Part shown: piece by piece, positions 8,566 to 15,747 of the stretch
Layout of the letters: each line of letters starts with the position of its first letter
Numbering within the stretch: the first letter of the stretch is position 1
Assembly: GCA_964615335.1 (NCBI GenBank)
Contig: CAZTMT010000009.1
Location: 62,001 to 126,000, forward strand
Length of the DNA: 64,000 bases
Origin: HR10 sp964615335
GTDB taxonomy: Bacteria > Acidobacteriota > Blastocatellia > HR10
Direction of reading: 5' to 3'
Translations under genes and position numbers: made by a program
Notes under the pieces: generated by a model
The model's database searches: none
The model's input: the letters and a program-made list of their open reading frames with translations, nothing else
What the model was told of the DNA's origin: nothing

Positions 8566-10083
8566 TCAGCGCATCTTCCGCGCCAGATAGGCGACGTAGT
8601 TGGCCGCTGTGCCCGCGTATCCAAGGTGCGGAATGCGGTAGGTGCTCCGCCGCACCTCGGGATGTTGCTCTTCGTAACGCCGAATGGCGTCGAGCGTGAG
8701 CCCCGTCTTCGCCAGAACGCTTTCGAATTCCGCGTGAGCGCGCCGCTTGGCCTCAGTGAGAATCATCTGGCATCGAGAGAGAGCATGGACTTCAGCGTCT
8801 CCTTTCACTTCAATGGGCGCATAGAGCAGATCCGGATAGCGGCCGAGCACATTCGCCATCGCTCCGATGGACATCGTGTTCGGCATACAGGAGTAGGGCG
8901 ACAGCTCGCAAATCATGTGCGCCTTCTTGTGCCGATACGCATACAGGGCCTTCCCGACGAGCATATGCCCCTCGCCGCCCCGGAGTTCGTAGTAGTAGTA
9001 GGATTCGGCCAGACGCTTCAGCTCCTCCTGATCCGGAAGCTCATAGGGGAGACGCCCGAGCGCTCGGCGGAATCGGTTGTACACGAAGTGATAAATGCCC
9101 TCCAGGGCGCGAATGAGCGCGATCTTTTTGCGGTTGCGTTCGGCCCCTTTCCACTCTTCGGACGTGATGGGGGAGTGCAGCAGGTAGTCGAGCCAAACGG
9201 CGATGGGCGGCGGGATGACCTCCGCTCCCTCCTGCTCGAGCCAGCGCTTGATGTTGTAGTTGCCCTCCCCCTCATGGGTCTGAAGCCAGAATTCGCCCGT
9301 GATCTTCACCTTCGGTTTGACCCGAAGCCGATCCACCTGGATCGCATCCCAGCGCTTTTTGACCTCGCGCAGAGCATCGGTGAAGTAATCCGTCAGCACA
9401 TGCCAGGCGAAGACCTTGAGCTTGCTCCCGGTGAGCTTCTCCTTGGGCCGATTCCGGAAGACTTCGTACAAATACTCGATGCTCTCTCGGAGGACGCGGT
9501 CCGTCTCTCCGGGAACGACTTCGTACGGGCGCGTCATGTATTCGAGATCCGTCAGCACATCGGCGCACAGAATCGCCCAGACCAATCCCAGGCTCAAGGG
9601 GAGATTGATCTCCAGCCCTCCCCCCTGCGTCGCCCCTTGATCGAGTTGATTCTGCGCCAGCAGGAACAGCCGAAAATCCCTGAGGCCCAGTCCGTCCAGC
9701 GCCATCGTGTAGGATTCATGGTACTGGCCAAACCGACAGGGTCCGCACGCTCCGGCCGTCAGAAAGACATATCGGTTCACAACTTCGTCTCGACCGCGCG
9801 CGGCGACCTCCGATTTGAGGAAGTTCACCAGATTCCCCGTGGTGAAAATCGTCGGACAGCACGCGCCGACATCAATCAGTTCCTTCCCCGCATCCAGATC
9901 CGCCCGCGTGATGTTCGGAAGAGGCTGCGCGTTGTATCCGAGATTGTGCATCACGCCCTGAATCAGGCGTTCGTGCTTCCAGGTCAACCCTCCGAAGAGG
10001 ATCGTCACTGTCGCCCGCTCCTCACGCGTGAAGGGGCGTGGCCGATAGGCCGTGTAATGGTTGATCTTCTGGACCGTCTCCAT
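8566..10083 (-). CDS. COG3581-like 2-hydroxyacyl-CoA dehydratase-related protein
   Basis: 505 aa. The opening FTREERATVTILFGGLTWKH and the segment DVGACCPTIFTTGNLVNFL match the HgdB/COG3581-type domain found at the C-terminus of giant activase proteins. Cysteines in GACCPT and AGACGPCRFGQYHE are placed like iron-sulfur ligands. No CoA-binding motif is obvious. ATG 10083 is preceded by AAGGGGGGAAGG; an upstream in-frame extension to 10158 would run through the operator and is rejected. First gene of the operon, directly downstream of a 30-bp palindrome and a TetR-family gene. The substrate is unknown; the family has no established function as far as I know. Confidence 0.8.
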   Translation of the reverse strand: METVQKINHYTAYRPRPFTREERATVTILFGGLTWKHERLIQGVMHNLGYNAQPLPNITRADLDAGKELIDVGACCPTIFTTGNLVNFLKSEVAARGRDEVVNRYVFLTAGACGPCRFGQYHESYTMALDGLGLRDFRLFLLAQNQLDQGATQGGGLEINLPLSLGLVWAILCADVLTDLEYMTRPYEVVPGETDRVLRESIEYLYEVFRNRPKEKLTGSKLKVFAWHVLTDYFTDALREVKKRWDAIQVDRLRVKPKVKITGEFWLQTHEGEGNYNIKRWLEQEGAEVIPPPIAVWLDYLLHSPITSEEWKGAERNRKKIALIRALEGIYHFVYNRFRRALGRLPYELPDQEELKRLAESYYYYELRGGEGHMLVGKALYAYRHKKAHMICELSPYSCMPNTMSIGAMANVLGRYPDLLYAPIEVKGDAEVHALSRCQMILTEAKRRAHAEFESVLAKTGLTLDAIRRYEEQHPEVRRSTYRIPHLGYAGTAANYVAYLARKMR

Positions 10084-10110
10084 ACGCCTTCCCCCCTTGA
10101 GCATCTTCGA

Positions 10111-10140
10111 CCCACTAGACTGACATGTCAGTCTAGTGGG
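10111..10140. promoter_or_regulatory. Perfect 30-bp palindromic operator, probable TetR-family site
   Basis: The half-site CCCACTAGACTGACA is repeated exactly as its inverted complement with no spacer. It lies between the tetR stop (10155) and the first gene of the dehydratase-type operon (10083). On the minus strand CTGACA inside the palindrome could be a -35 (17 bases before GAAGAT), so binding would block transcription. TetR-family operators are typically palindromes of this kind. No U-tract follows, which argues against a terminator. Confidence 0.75.
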
Positions 10141-10154
10141 GAGGTAAAAAAAAT

Positions 10155-10769
10155 TCACGATGGGGTCGAGCGCGCAAAGACCCCTCTCAACCCGAAGTTG
10201 AACAACTCTTCGACGACCAGATCCAGAGGCGGAAGATTCTCCCGCCGAGACGTCAATTGCTCGGCCACCTCTTTCATCGTCCCCAGGATGCAGGAGGCCA
10301 CAATCCGGGTGTGACAGGGACGCACAAGACCCATGCGGATCCCATGTTCCAGGGAGCGTTCGATGAGCGAAAGGACGCGATCGTAGAAGGCCTGCAGCAT
10401 CGCGGCGGACCGTTCGTCTAATCCCGCCGCCTGATGCAGCAGGATCTTGGTCAACTCGGGATCCCGAACCAGGAACTCCAGGACGCGGCCAATATTGGCC
10501 TTGACCTGTTCGAGAGGATCGGGCTTGTCCGGGCCCAGGTCAATGGGCTTGATGCGCTGGCGCAGCTCTTGCAGGACGTCATCCAGGAGGCTGTCGAAGA
10601 TGTCCCGCTTGCTCGTGAAGTACAGATAGAACGTGCCGCGCGCAATCCCCGCGCTCTCGATGATGTCGGAGACACTGGCGTTGTGATACCCCTTTTGCGA
10701 GAAGACCCGTTTGGCGAAAAAGAGGATCTGATTTCGCCGCGCCTGCTTCAGCTCTTTGTGAACGACCAC
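10155..10769 (-). CDS. TetR/AcrR-family transcriptional regulator
   Basis: 204 aa. The N-terminal helix-turn-helix is classical: ILFFAKRVFSQKGYHNASVSDIIE followed by AGIARGTFYLYFTSKRDIF (residues about 14-58). The rest is the variable helical ligand domain (LEFLVRDPELTKILLHQAAG...). The start is GTG 10769, preceded by AGGAGGGACAAG. A TTGACA-16-GATAAG promoter lies at 10797-10824. The palindrome immediately downstream and the following operon make it the likely local repressor. The ligand could be an acyl-CoA or a related metabolite of the operon, which is inference only. Confidence 0.9.
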   Translation of the reverse strand: MVVHKELKQARRNQILFFAKRVFSQKGYHNASVSDIIESAGIARGTFYLYFTSKRDIFDSLLDDVLQELRQRIKPIDLGPDKPDPLEQVKANIGRVLEFLVRDPELTKILLHQAAGLDERSAAMLQAFYDRVLSLIERSLEHGIRMGLVRPCHTRIVASCILGTMKEVAEQLTSRRENLPPLDLVVEELFNFGLRGVFARSTPS

Positions 10770-10796
10770 CTTGTCCCTCCTGCGCGAAGGCTTACT

Positions 10797-10824
10797 CTTA
10801 TCACAAGAATCCCCGCCATGTCAA
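10797..10824 (-). promoter_or_regulatory. Promoter of the TetR-family gene
   Basis: On the minus strand TTGACA (10824-10819) is followed after 16 bases by GATAAG (10802-10797), about 28 bases before the GTG start. The -35 overlaps TGACATG, a partial match to the centre of the 30-bp operator, so weak autoregulation is possible. Confidence 0.55.
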
Positions 10825-10932
10825 GCCGAGCTTCCTTGGAGTGATCAGAAGATATTGGGCGCTACCTGAGCGCGCTGTGTTCGAAAGTCCTCTTGAGGAA
10901 GCAGGGCGTCCGACAGCCCGAGAACAGCCGAG

Positions 10933-11157
10933 CTACTTGCTGTACCGGTAGGTGATTCGCCCTCGCGTCAGATCATAGGGGGATAGCTCCACACGAACGC
11001 GATCTCCCGGAAGGACGCGGATATAATTTTTTCGCATTTTCCCCGAGAGGTGGGCCAGAACTTCATGGCCATCTCCATCCAGCTTCACGCGGAAGGTCGC
11101 ATTAGGGAGGGCTTCGACGACCGTCCCATCAACCGGGATCATGTCCTCCTTGCTAAT
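10933..11157 (-). CDS. infA: Translation initiation factor IF-1, apparently with an ATT start codon
   Basis: 74 aa OB-fold protein that binds the ribosomal A site. The body GTVVEALPNATFRVKL, HLSGKMRKNYIRVLPGD and LSPYDLTRGRITYRY is canonical. The usual ATG would be 11142, giving MIPVDGTV, but this lacks the conserved leader and has AGGAGG only two bases away. Five codons upstream an ATT at 11157 gives (M)SKEDMIPVDGTV, the normal IF-1 N-terminus, and is preceded at good distance by GGAGGTGAT, a near-perfect ribosome binding site. I therefore place the start at ATT 11157. Second gene of an hspR-infA operon (15-base gap). Confidence 0.9.
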   Translation of the reverse strand: MSKEDMIPVDGTVVEALPNATFRVKLDGDGHEVLAHLSGKMRKNYIRVLPGDRVRVELSPYDLTRGRITYRYSK

Positions 11158-11172
11158 AGAAGATCACCTCCT

Positions 11173-11613
11173 TTATCCAGAATGTTCGACCGCCTCTTGG
11201 ACAACCTCGCGCTCCTGCCGGATATCCGGAGAGGACGCGCGCGCCCGAAGAAGCGCTCCATAGTTAAAAGGAACCAGGGCGAATTTCTCAGTCACCTGCG
11301 AGACCAAACGCTCTCCGAGCTCCATTCTCAGGTACTCCAAAAAGCGCTGGATCTCGCGCTGCATGGCATCCATGCGATCCCGCAGATTGAGAATGATCTC
11401 GACACCGGCCAAATTCACGCCCAGCTCTCGCGTGAGCGTGAGGATGAATTCCAGCCGCTTGAGGTCGCTCTCCGAATAATACCGCGTGTTCCCCTTGGAG
11501 CGGGAAGGCTTCAGAAGGCCATGCCGCTCGTAAAGGCGAAGTGTCTGAGGGTGAATGCCATAGGCCTCAGACACGGCGCTGATCGTATACCCCTTTTCTT
11601 TTCGCTTCTTCAC
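11173..11613 (-). CDS. hspR: MerR-family heat-shock repressor HspR
   Basis: 146 aa. The N-terminus YTISAVSEAYGIHPQTLRLYERHG is a MerR winged helix with the HspR signature (TISAVSE...HPQTLR.YE), followed by RSKGNTRYYSESDLKRLEFI and a coiled dimerisation helix. HspR represses dnaK and clpB operons in actinobacteria and others, acting with DnaK as co-repressor (established knowledge). Here it is divergent from rpoZ-dnaK and cotranscribed with infA. Two HAIR-like sites lie in the intergenic region (11657-11677, 11710-11730). The start is GTG 11613; the ribosome binding site is weak (GAGGG, 13 bases away). Confidence 0.88.
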   Translation of the reverse strand: MKKRKEKGYTISAVSEAYGIHPQTLRLYERHGLLKPSRSKGNTRYYSESDLKRLEFILTLTRELGVNLAGVEIILNLRDRMDAMQREIQRFLEYLRMELGERLVSQVTEKFALVPFNYGALLRARASSPDIRQEREVVQEAVEHSG

Positions 11614-11647
11614 CCCATTTGGCCCTCACTCTTTGGGTCGCAGGTGT

Positions 11648-11677
11648 ATGCTAATATATGAGTCTTTCTCTGTCAAG
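11648..11677 (-). promoter_or_regulatory. hspR-infA promoter with overlapping HAIR-like HspR site
   Basis: On the minus strand TTGACA (11676-11671) is followed after 17 bases by TAGCAT (11653-11648). CTTGACA-N7-ACTCATA at 11677-11657 matches the HspR HAIR pattern (CTTGAGT-N7-ACTCAAG) in 10 of 14 defined positions with exact spacing. It overlaps the -35 and spacer, as expected for autorepression. Confidence 0.65.
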
Positions 11678-11709
11678 TTTTTATCCCGGGCGAGGGAGTC
11701 TTCCAGAGA

Positions 11710-11739
11710 GTTGACATAGATGGACTCATATTTTATTAT
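11710..11739 (+). promoter_or_regulatory. rpoZ-dnaK promoter with overlapping HAIR-like HspR site
   Basis: TTGACA (11711-11716), 17 bases, TATTAT (11734-11739): a near-consensus vegetative promoter for the rpoZ-dnaK block. GTTGACA-N7-ACTCATA at 11710-11730 is a HAIR-like site placed the same way as in the divergent promoter. The 140-base leader that follows shows no further structure I can support. Confidence 0.7.
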
Positions 11740-11880
11740 ATTGGTTGGCTAAAAGCTTCTGTTGGGCTTTTAGCCTCTGCCAAGATGTTTGAGGCGAATA
11801 GGCAGCAAAGGCGAGTGATGATATAATCTCCTGGTGCGAAGGGAGATCCATGAGACCTCACGTGCCGGGAGGAAGGAGCG

Positions 11881-12123
11881 ATGACGACACGAGTGAAGTT
11901 AGCCGAGGAAGCCCTCTCGAAGTTCGAGAGTCGGTACTTGATCTGCTCGGTTGTGGCCAAGCGAGCCAAGCAGCTTGTGAAGCATCCGGAGAGTCAAGGG
12001 CTGGCTTGGGCCATCAACCAGGCGCTCAAGGAGTTGAATGAGGGAGCGCTTCCTTTTGAGCAACCGGAAGTGGAGAAGCCTCGGGCTCGTCGCAGCAGGC
12101 GAGCGCGAGGGCCTCGCTCCTGA
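11881..12123 (+). CDS. rpoZ: RNA polymerase omega subunit
   Basis: 80 aa. FESRYLICSVVAKRAKQLVK followed by AINQALKELNEGALPFEQPE reproduces the omega pattern (serine-arginine-tyrosine, KRA.QL, helix, ALKEL..G). The C-terminus is an Arg-rich tail (KPRARRSRRARG). ATG 11881 is preceded by GGAGGAAGGAGCG. Omega helps fold and assemble the beta' subunit of RNA polymerase. It is the first gene after the HspR-type promoter and 46 bases before dnaK, so it should be co-induced with the chaperones. This location differs from the usual gmk-rpoZ arrangement. Confidence 0.78.
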   Translation: MTTRVKLAEEALSKFESRYLICSVVAKRAKQLVKHPESQGLAWAINQALKELNEGALPFEQPEVEKPRARRSRRARGPRS

Positions 12124-12169
12124 GAGAGGGTCTGTTCTGTGCTGAAATCTCGCAGAGGAGGGAGGGACC

Positions 12170-14056
12170 ATGGCGAAGGCAGTGGGCATTGACTTGGGGA
12201 CGACCAACTCGGTGATCGCCATCATGGAGGGGGGGAAGCCGACGGTCATCATCAATAGTGAAGGGAGTCGTTTGACTCCCTCCGTTGTGGCGTTCACCAA
12301 GACGGGAGAGCGGCTGGTCGGGCAGTTGGCCAAGCGGCAGGCGATCCTCAATCCCGAGAACACGATCTATTCGGTCAAGCGGTTCATGGGGCGGCGGTAT
12401 TCGGAGGTGACCAGCGAGATTCGCAATGTCCCGTACAAGGTGGTCCCGGGACCAAACGATGCCGTGCGGTTCGACATCATGGGAAAGCTCTACTCGCCCG
12501 AGGAGATCTCGGCCATGATCTTGCGCAAGCTCGTGGAGGATGCTTCGCGGTATTTGGGGGAGAAGATCACCGATGCCGTGATCACCGTCCCGGCCTACTT
12601 CAATGATGCTCAGCGCACGGCGACACGGGATGCGGGGAAGATCGCCGGACTGAACGTCCTGCGGATCATCAACGAGCCGACGGCTGCCGCGTTGGCCTAT
12701 GGACTGGACAAGAAGAAGAACGAGACCATCCTGGTCTTCGATCTCGGAGGGGGGACGTTTGACGTCTCGATCCTGGAGGTCGGAGACGGGGTCTTCGAAG
12801 TGAAGGCCACAAGCGGAGACACGCATCTGGGAGGCGATGATTTCGACAAACGGATCGTGGATTGGCTGGCCGAGGAGTTCAAGCGGGAATATGGCATTGA
12901 TCTGCGCCAGGATCGCCAGGCGCTGCAGCGGTTGACCGAGGCGGCCGAGAAGGCGAAGATCGAACTCTCCAGCGTCATGGAGACGATCATCAGCCTCCCC
13001 TTCATCACGGCGGATGCGACCGGGCCGAAACATCTGGAGATGAAGCTCACCCGCTCCAAGTTCGAGCAGTTGACGGCCGATCTGGTCGAGCGGTGCATCG
13101 GGCCGGTCCGTCAGGCGCTCGCGGATGCCAAGATGACCGAACGCGATATTGACGAAGTCATCCTCGTTGGGGGAGCGACGCGCATCCCCGCCGTGCAGCA
13201 GTTGGTCCGGCGGCTTCTCGGGAAGGAGCCGAATCAATCGGTGAATCCGGATGAGGTCGTGGCCATCGGCGCGGCCATTCAGGCGGGCGTGCTGGCCGGC
13301 GAGGTCAAGGAGGTTTTGCTTCTGGATGTCGTTCCGCTCTCGCTCGGGGTGGAGACGCTCGGAGGGGTGATGACCAAGATCATCGAGCGCAATACGACCA
13401 TTCCCGTGCGGCGGACCGAGATCTTCACGACCGCCGAGGACAATCAGACGGCCGTGGACATTCACATCTTGCAGGGCGAGCGCGAGATGGCGCGCGACAA
13501 TCGGACGCTCGGGCGGTTCCGTCTGGAAGGAATCGCGCCGGCTCCTCGCGGTGTGCCGCAGATCGAGGTGACCTTCGACATTGACGCCAACGGCATCTTG
13601 CACGTGAGCGCGCGCGATAAAGCGACCGGGCGCGAGGCCAAGATCACGATCACCGGTTCGACGCAGCTCTCCAAGGAGGAGATCGAGCGGATGATCCGCG
13701 AGGCCGAGATGTACGCCGAAGAGGACCGGCGTCGGCGCGAGCTGGTCGAAGCGCGGAACCAGGCCGACAGCCTCGCCTATCAGGTCGAGCGAACGCTGCG
13801 GGATTTGGGCGATAAGGTGCCCCCGTCCGAGCGCGCGCGGGCCGAGCAGTTGATCCAGGAGATCCGGCAGGCGATCAAAGAAGAGGCCGGGATCGAGCGG
13901 ATTCGTCAGCTCATGTCCGATTTGCAGCAGGTCGCTCATCAGATCGCGGCCATCGCCTACGGTCACGCGACCTCGGCCGGAGCGGGGACGTCGGGACGTC
14001 GCTCCGAAGGGGGATCGGACGACGTCATTGATGCCGAATTCAAGCCCAGCCACTGA
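12170..14056 (+). CDS. dnaK: Molecular chaperone DnaK (Hsp70)
   Basis: 628 aa, full length. The ATPase domain has GIDLGTTNSVIA (phosphate 1), VPAYFNDAQRTATRDAG, INEPTAAALAYGLD and FDLGGGTFDVSIL, plus GGATRIPAVQQLVRRLLG. The substrate domain follows from LLDVVPLSLGVETLGGV, with RNTTIPVRRTEIFTTAEDNQ. The helical lid ends in VIDAEFKPSH, close to the usual DAEFEE end. It binds exposed hydrophobic segments with ATP cycling. ATG follows GAGGAGGGAGGGACC. It lies between rpoZ and an acidic protein of unknown function; no grpE is present in the window. Confidence 0.98.
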   Translation: MAKAVGIDLGTTNSVIAIMEGGKPTVIINSEGSRLTPSVVAFTKTGERLVGQLAKRQAILNPENTIYSVKRFMGRRYSEVTSEIRNVPYKVVPGPNDAVRFDIMGKLYSPEEISAMILRKLVEDASRYLGEKITDAVITVPAYFNDAQRTATRDAGKIAGLNVLRIINEPTAAALAYGLDKKKNETILVFDLGGGTFDVSILEVGDGVFEVKATSGDTHLGGDDFDKRIVDWLAEEFKREYGIDLRQDRQALQRLTEAAEKAKIELSSVMETIISLPFITADATGPKHLEMKLTRSKFEQLTADLVERCIGPVRQALADAKMTERDIDEVILVGGATRIPAVQQLVRRLLGKEPNQSVNPDEVVAIGAAIQAGVLAGEVKEVLLLDVVPLSLGVETLGGVMTKIIERNTTIPVRRTEIFTTAEDNQTAVDIHILQGEREMARDNRTLGRFRLEGIAPAPRGVPQIEVTFDIDANGILHVSARDKATGREAKITITGSTQLSKEEIERMIREAEMYAEEDRRRRELVEARNQADSLAYQVERTLRDLGDKVPPSERARAEQLIQEIRQAIKEEAGIERIRQLMSDLQQVAHQIAAIAYGHATSAGAGTSGRRSEGGSDDVIDAEFKPSH

Positions 14057-14128
14057 AATATCGCCCGCGCGACCGAGGGATCTGCGATCCATGAGATCGC
14101 GCGGAATCTCCTGAGGAGGTGACACAGG

Positions 14129-14641
14129 ATGCCACGTCGGAAGAAAACAGTATCAGAAGAGCCCGTCCTCCCAACACCGCCCGAGGAACGGGCTCCTTCC
14201 TATGAGGAATCGGTCGAGCCGTATGACGAGGTCCTCGAGGAGTATGAGGAGGACTTTCTCCTTGAAGAGGAGCCGCTCTCAGAAGTTGAGGTTGAGGAAG
14301 AGGAGTTGATCGAGGTCGAGGAGGAGGACGAGGAGCCGGTTCAGGCGGCCCGTCCGGAACCGGTCGAGGAGGAAGTCGTCGAGCCGGTCCCCCCTCGATA
14401 TGAGACGCGCCAGGAGATGCTGGCCCGGCTCATGCGTCGTCTTCTGGCGGCACGCGAGCGCGTGCGCGCGACGCTGGAGCGCGTGCGCGACATCAACGGG
14501 CAGCTTCGCGATGCGGGACCCAGACCGCCCGAGCGCCTCAAGGAGCAGTATCAGCGGGCCGTCGCCGAGCTGAGCGCGGCGCGGCGGGAGGAGAATCTCG
14601 CGCGGGCGGAGCTGATTCAGGCCTTGAACTGGCGAGGATGA
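14129..14641 (+). CDS. Acidic N-terminus / coiled-coil protein of unknown function
   Basis: 170 aa. Residues about 28-90 are extremely acidic (EEYEEDFLLEEEPLSEVEVEEEE and similar), then comes a basic helical segment from about 90 to 170 (QEMLARLMRRLLAARERVRATL, LKEQYQRAVAELSAARREENLARAEL) likely to form a coiled coil. The ribosome binding site is GAGGAGGTGACACAGG. It occupies the place between dnaK and a dnaJ-type gene where grpE is often found, and GrpE also has an acidic N-terminus and a long helix. However, I see no GrpE beta-domain pattern, so I do not call it GrpE. A co-chaperone role is possible from position only. Confidence 0.65.
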   Translation: MPRRKKTVSEEPVLPTPPEERAPSYEESVEPYDEVLEEYEEDFLLEEEPLSEVEVEEEELIEVEEEDEEPVQAARPEPVEEEVVEPVPPRYETRQEMLARLMRRLLAARERVRATLERVRDINGQLRDAGPRPPERLKEQYQRAVAELSAARREENLARAELIQALNWRG

Positions 14642-14787
14642 AAGGCGAGCGCGGGCGCATGGCTCTGCGAGGATCCCACCGGGTGAGGGACGACCCGGGA
14701 AGCCTCACAGGAGGGAGTCCTGCGCAGAGCCCCGGATCCTGAAGATCTCCTGCCAAGTGGCCGACCTCTGCACGGGTGGGAGGCGCT

Positions 14788-15729
14788 ATGGCTGTCAAGT
14801 ACAAAGACTACTACGAGATCCTGGGAGTCCCTCGGACGGCGACTCAAGAGGAGATCAAAGCCGCCTTTCGCCGCCTGGCCCGGAAGTACCATCCGGACTT
14901 GAATCCGGGGGATAAGGCGGCCGAGGAGAAGTTCAAGGAGATCAACGAGGCGTACGAGGTCCTCGGGGATCCCAAAAAGCGCGAGCTCTACGATCGGCTC
15001 GGGCCGAACTGGAAGGCCGGTTCGGACTTCACGCCCCCGCCGGATTGGGAGAAGATTCGGATCAATTTCGGCGACTTCGACTTCTTCACTGGAGGGCCGG
15101 GGACATTCAGCGACTTCTTCGAGATGCTCTTTGGCGGATTGCGCGGGCGAGCCTCGGGGCGGCGTGCGGCAGGGAGCGCGGGCGTCGGATGGGGAATTCG
15201 GGGATCGGACATCGAGTCCGAGCTGGTGCTCACTCTTGAGGAAGCGCATCGGGGAACGACGCGTCGGGTCAGCTTGCCCAACGGGCGAGCGGTTGAGGTG
15301 AAAATTCCCGCCGGTGTGCGCGAGGGGTCGGTGATTCGTCTGGCCGGTCAGGGGGAACCCGGAGTAGGAGGACCTCCGGGGGACCTCTACCTGAAGATTC
15401 GGTTGCAGAAGCATCCAATCTTCACGGTCTCTGGGGATGATCTTTACGTCGAGATTCCCATCACGCCGTGGGAGGCCGTCCTGGGGGGGAAGATTCAGGT
15501 CCCCACGCTCGAGGGGCGGGTCGAAGTGACGCTGCCGCCGGGTTCGCAAAGCGGGCAGAAGTTGCGGCTGCGCGGTCAGGGGCTGGCGCGTCGGCGCGGA
15601 GGGCGCGGCGATCTGTACGTGCAGTTGAAGATCCTGGTGCCTTCCAGTCCGACGCCGACCGAACGACAACTCTTCGAGCAGTTGGCGCGCGAGTCCCGTT
15701 TTAATCCGCGGCGTGAGATCGGACTGTGA
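14788..15729 (+). CDS. cbpA: DnaJ-type co-chaperone lacking the zinc finger (CbpA-like)
   Basis: 313 aa. The J domain is complete: YYEILGVPRTATQEEIKAAFRRLARKYHPDLNPG with the HPD triad, then KEINEAYEVLGDPKKRELYD. A Phe/Gly-containing linker (INFGDFDFFTGGPGTFSDFFEMLFGG) leads to two C-terminal beta domains (SELVLTLEEAHRGTTRRV, TPWEAVLGGKIQVPTLEG, LPPGSQSGQKLRLRGQGL). The CxxCxGxG zinc module of DnaJ is absent, which defines the CbpA class. ATG 14788 follows GGTGGGAGGCGCT; an ATG at 14776 is in frame but worse placed. It stimulates DnaK ATPase; its neighbour is clpB. Confidence 0.93.
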   Translation: MAVKYKDYYEILGVPRTATQEEIKAAFRRLARKYHPDLNPGDKAAEEKFKEINEAYEVLGDPKKRELYDRLGPNWKAGSDFTPPPDWEKIRINFGDFDFFTGGPGTFSDFFEMLFGGLRGRASGRRAAGSAGVGWGIRGSDIESELVLTLEEAHRGTTRRVSLPNGRAVEVKIPAGVREGSVIRLAGQGEPGVGGPPGDLYLKIRLQKHPIFTVSGDDLYVEIPITPWEAVLGGKIQVPTLEGRVEVTLPPGSQSGQKLRLRGQGLARRRGGRGDLYVQLKILVPSSPTPTERQLFEQLARESRFNPRREIGL

Positions 15730-15747
15730 CATCAGAGGAGAGAGACT

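Noticed and set aside
6186..8699. Long plus-strand frame of 837 codons opposite the activase and DUF2229 genes
   Set aside because: No family features; it is the antisense shadow of two well-supported genes in GC-rich DNA.
8464..10314. Plus-strand frame of 616 codons opposite the COG3581-like gene
   Set aside because: Crosses the operator and two genes in antisense; no ribosome binding site or recognisable domain.
12026..14125. Minus-strand frame of 699 codons covering dnaK in antisense
   Set aside because: A known artefact of dnaK codon bias; no independent features.
14129..14641. Annotation as GrpE
   Set aside because: Position fits but no GrpE beta-domain or dimer-helix signature is visible.
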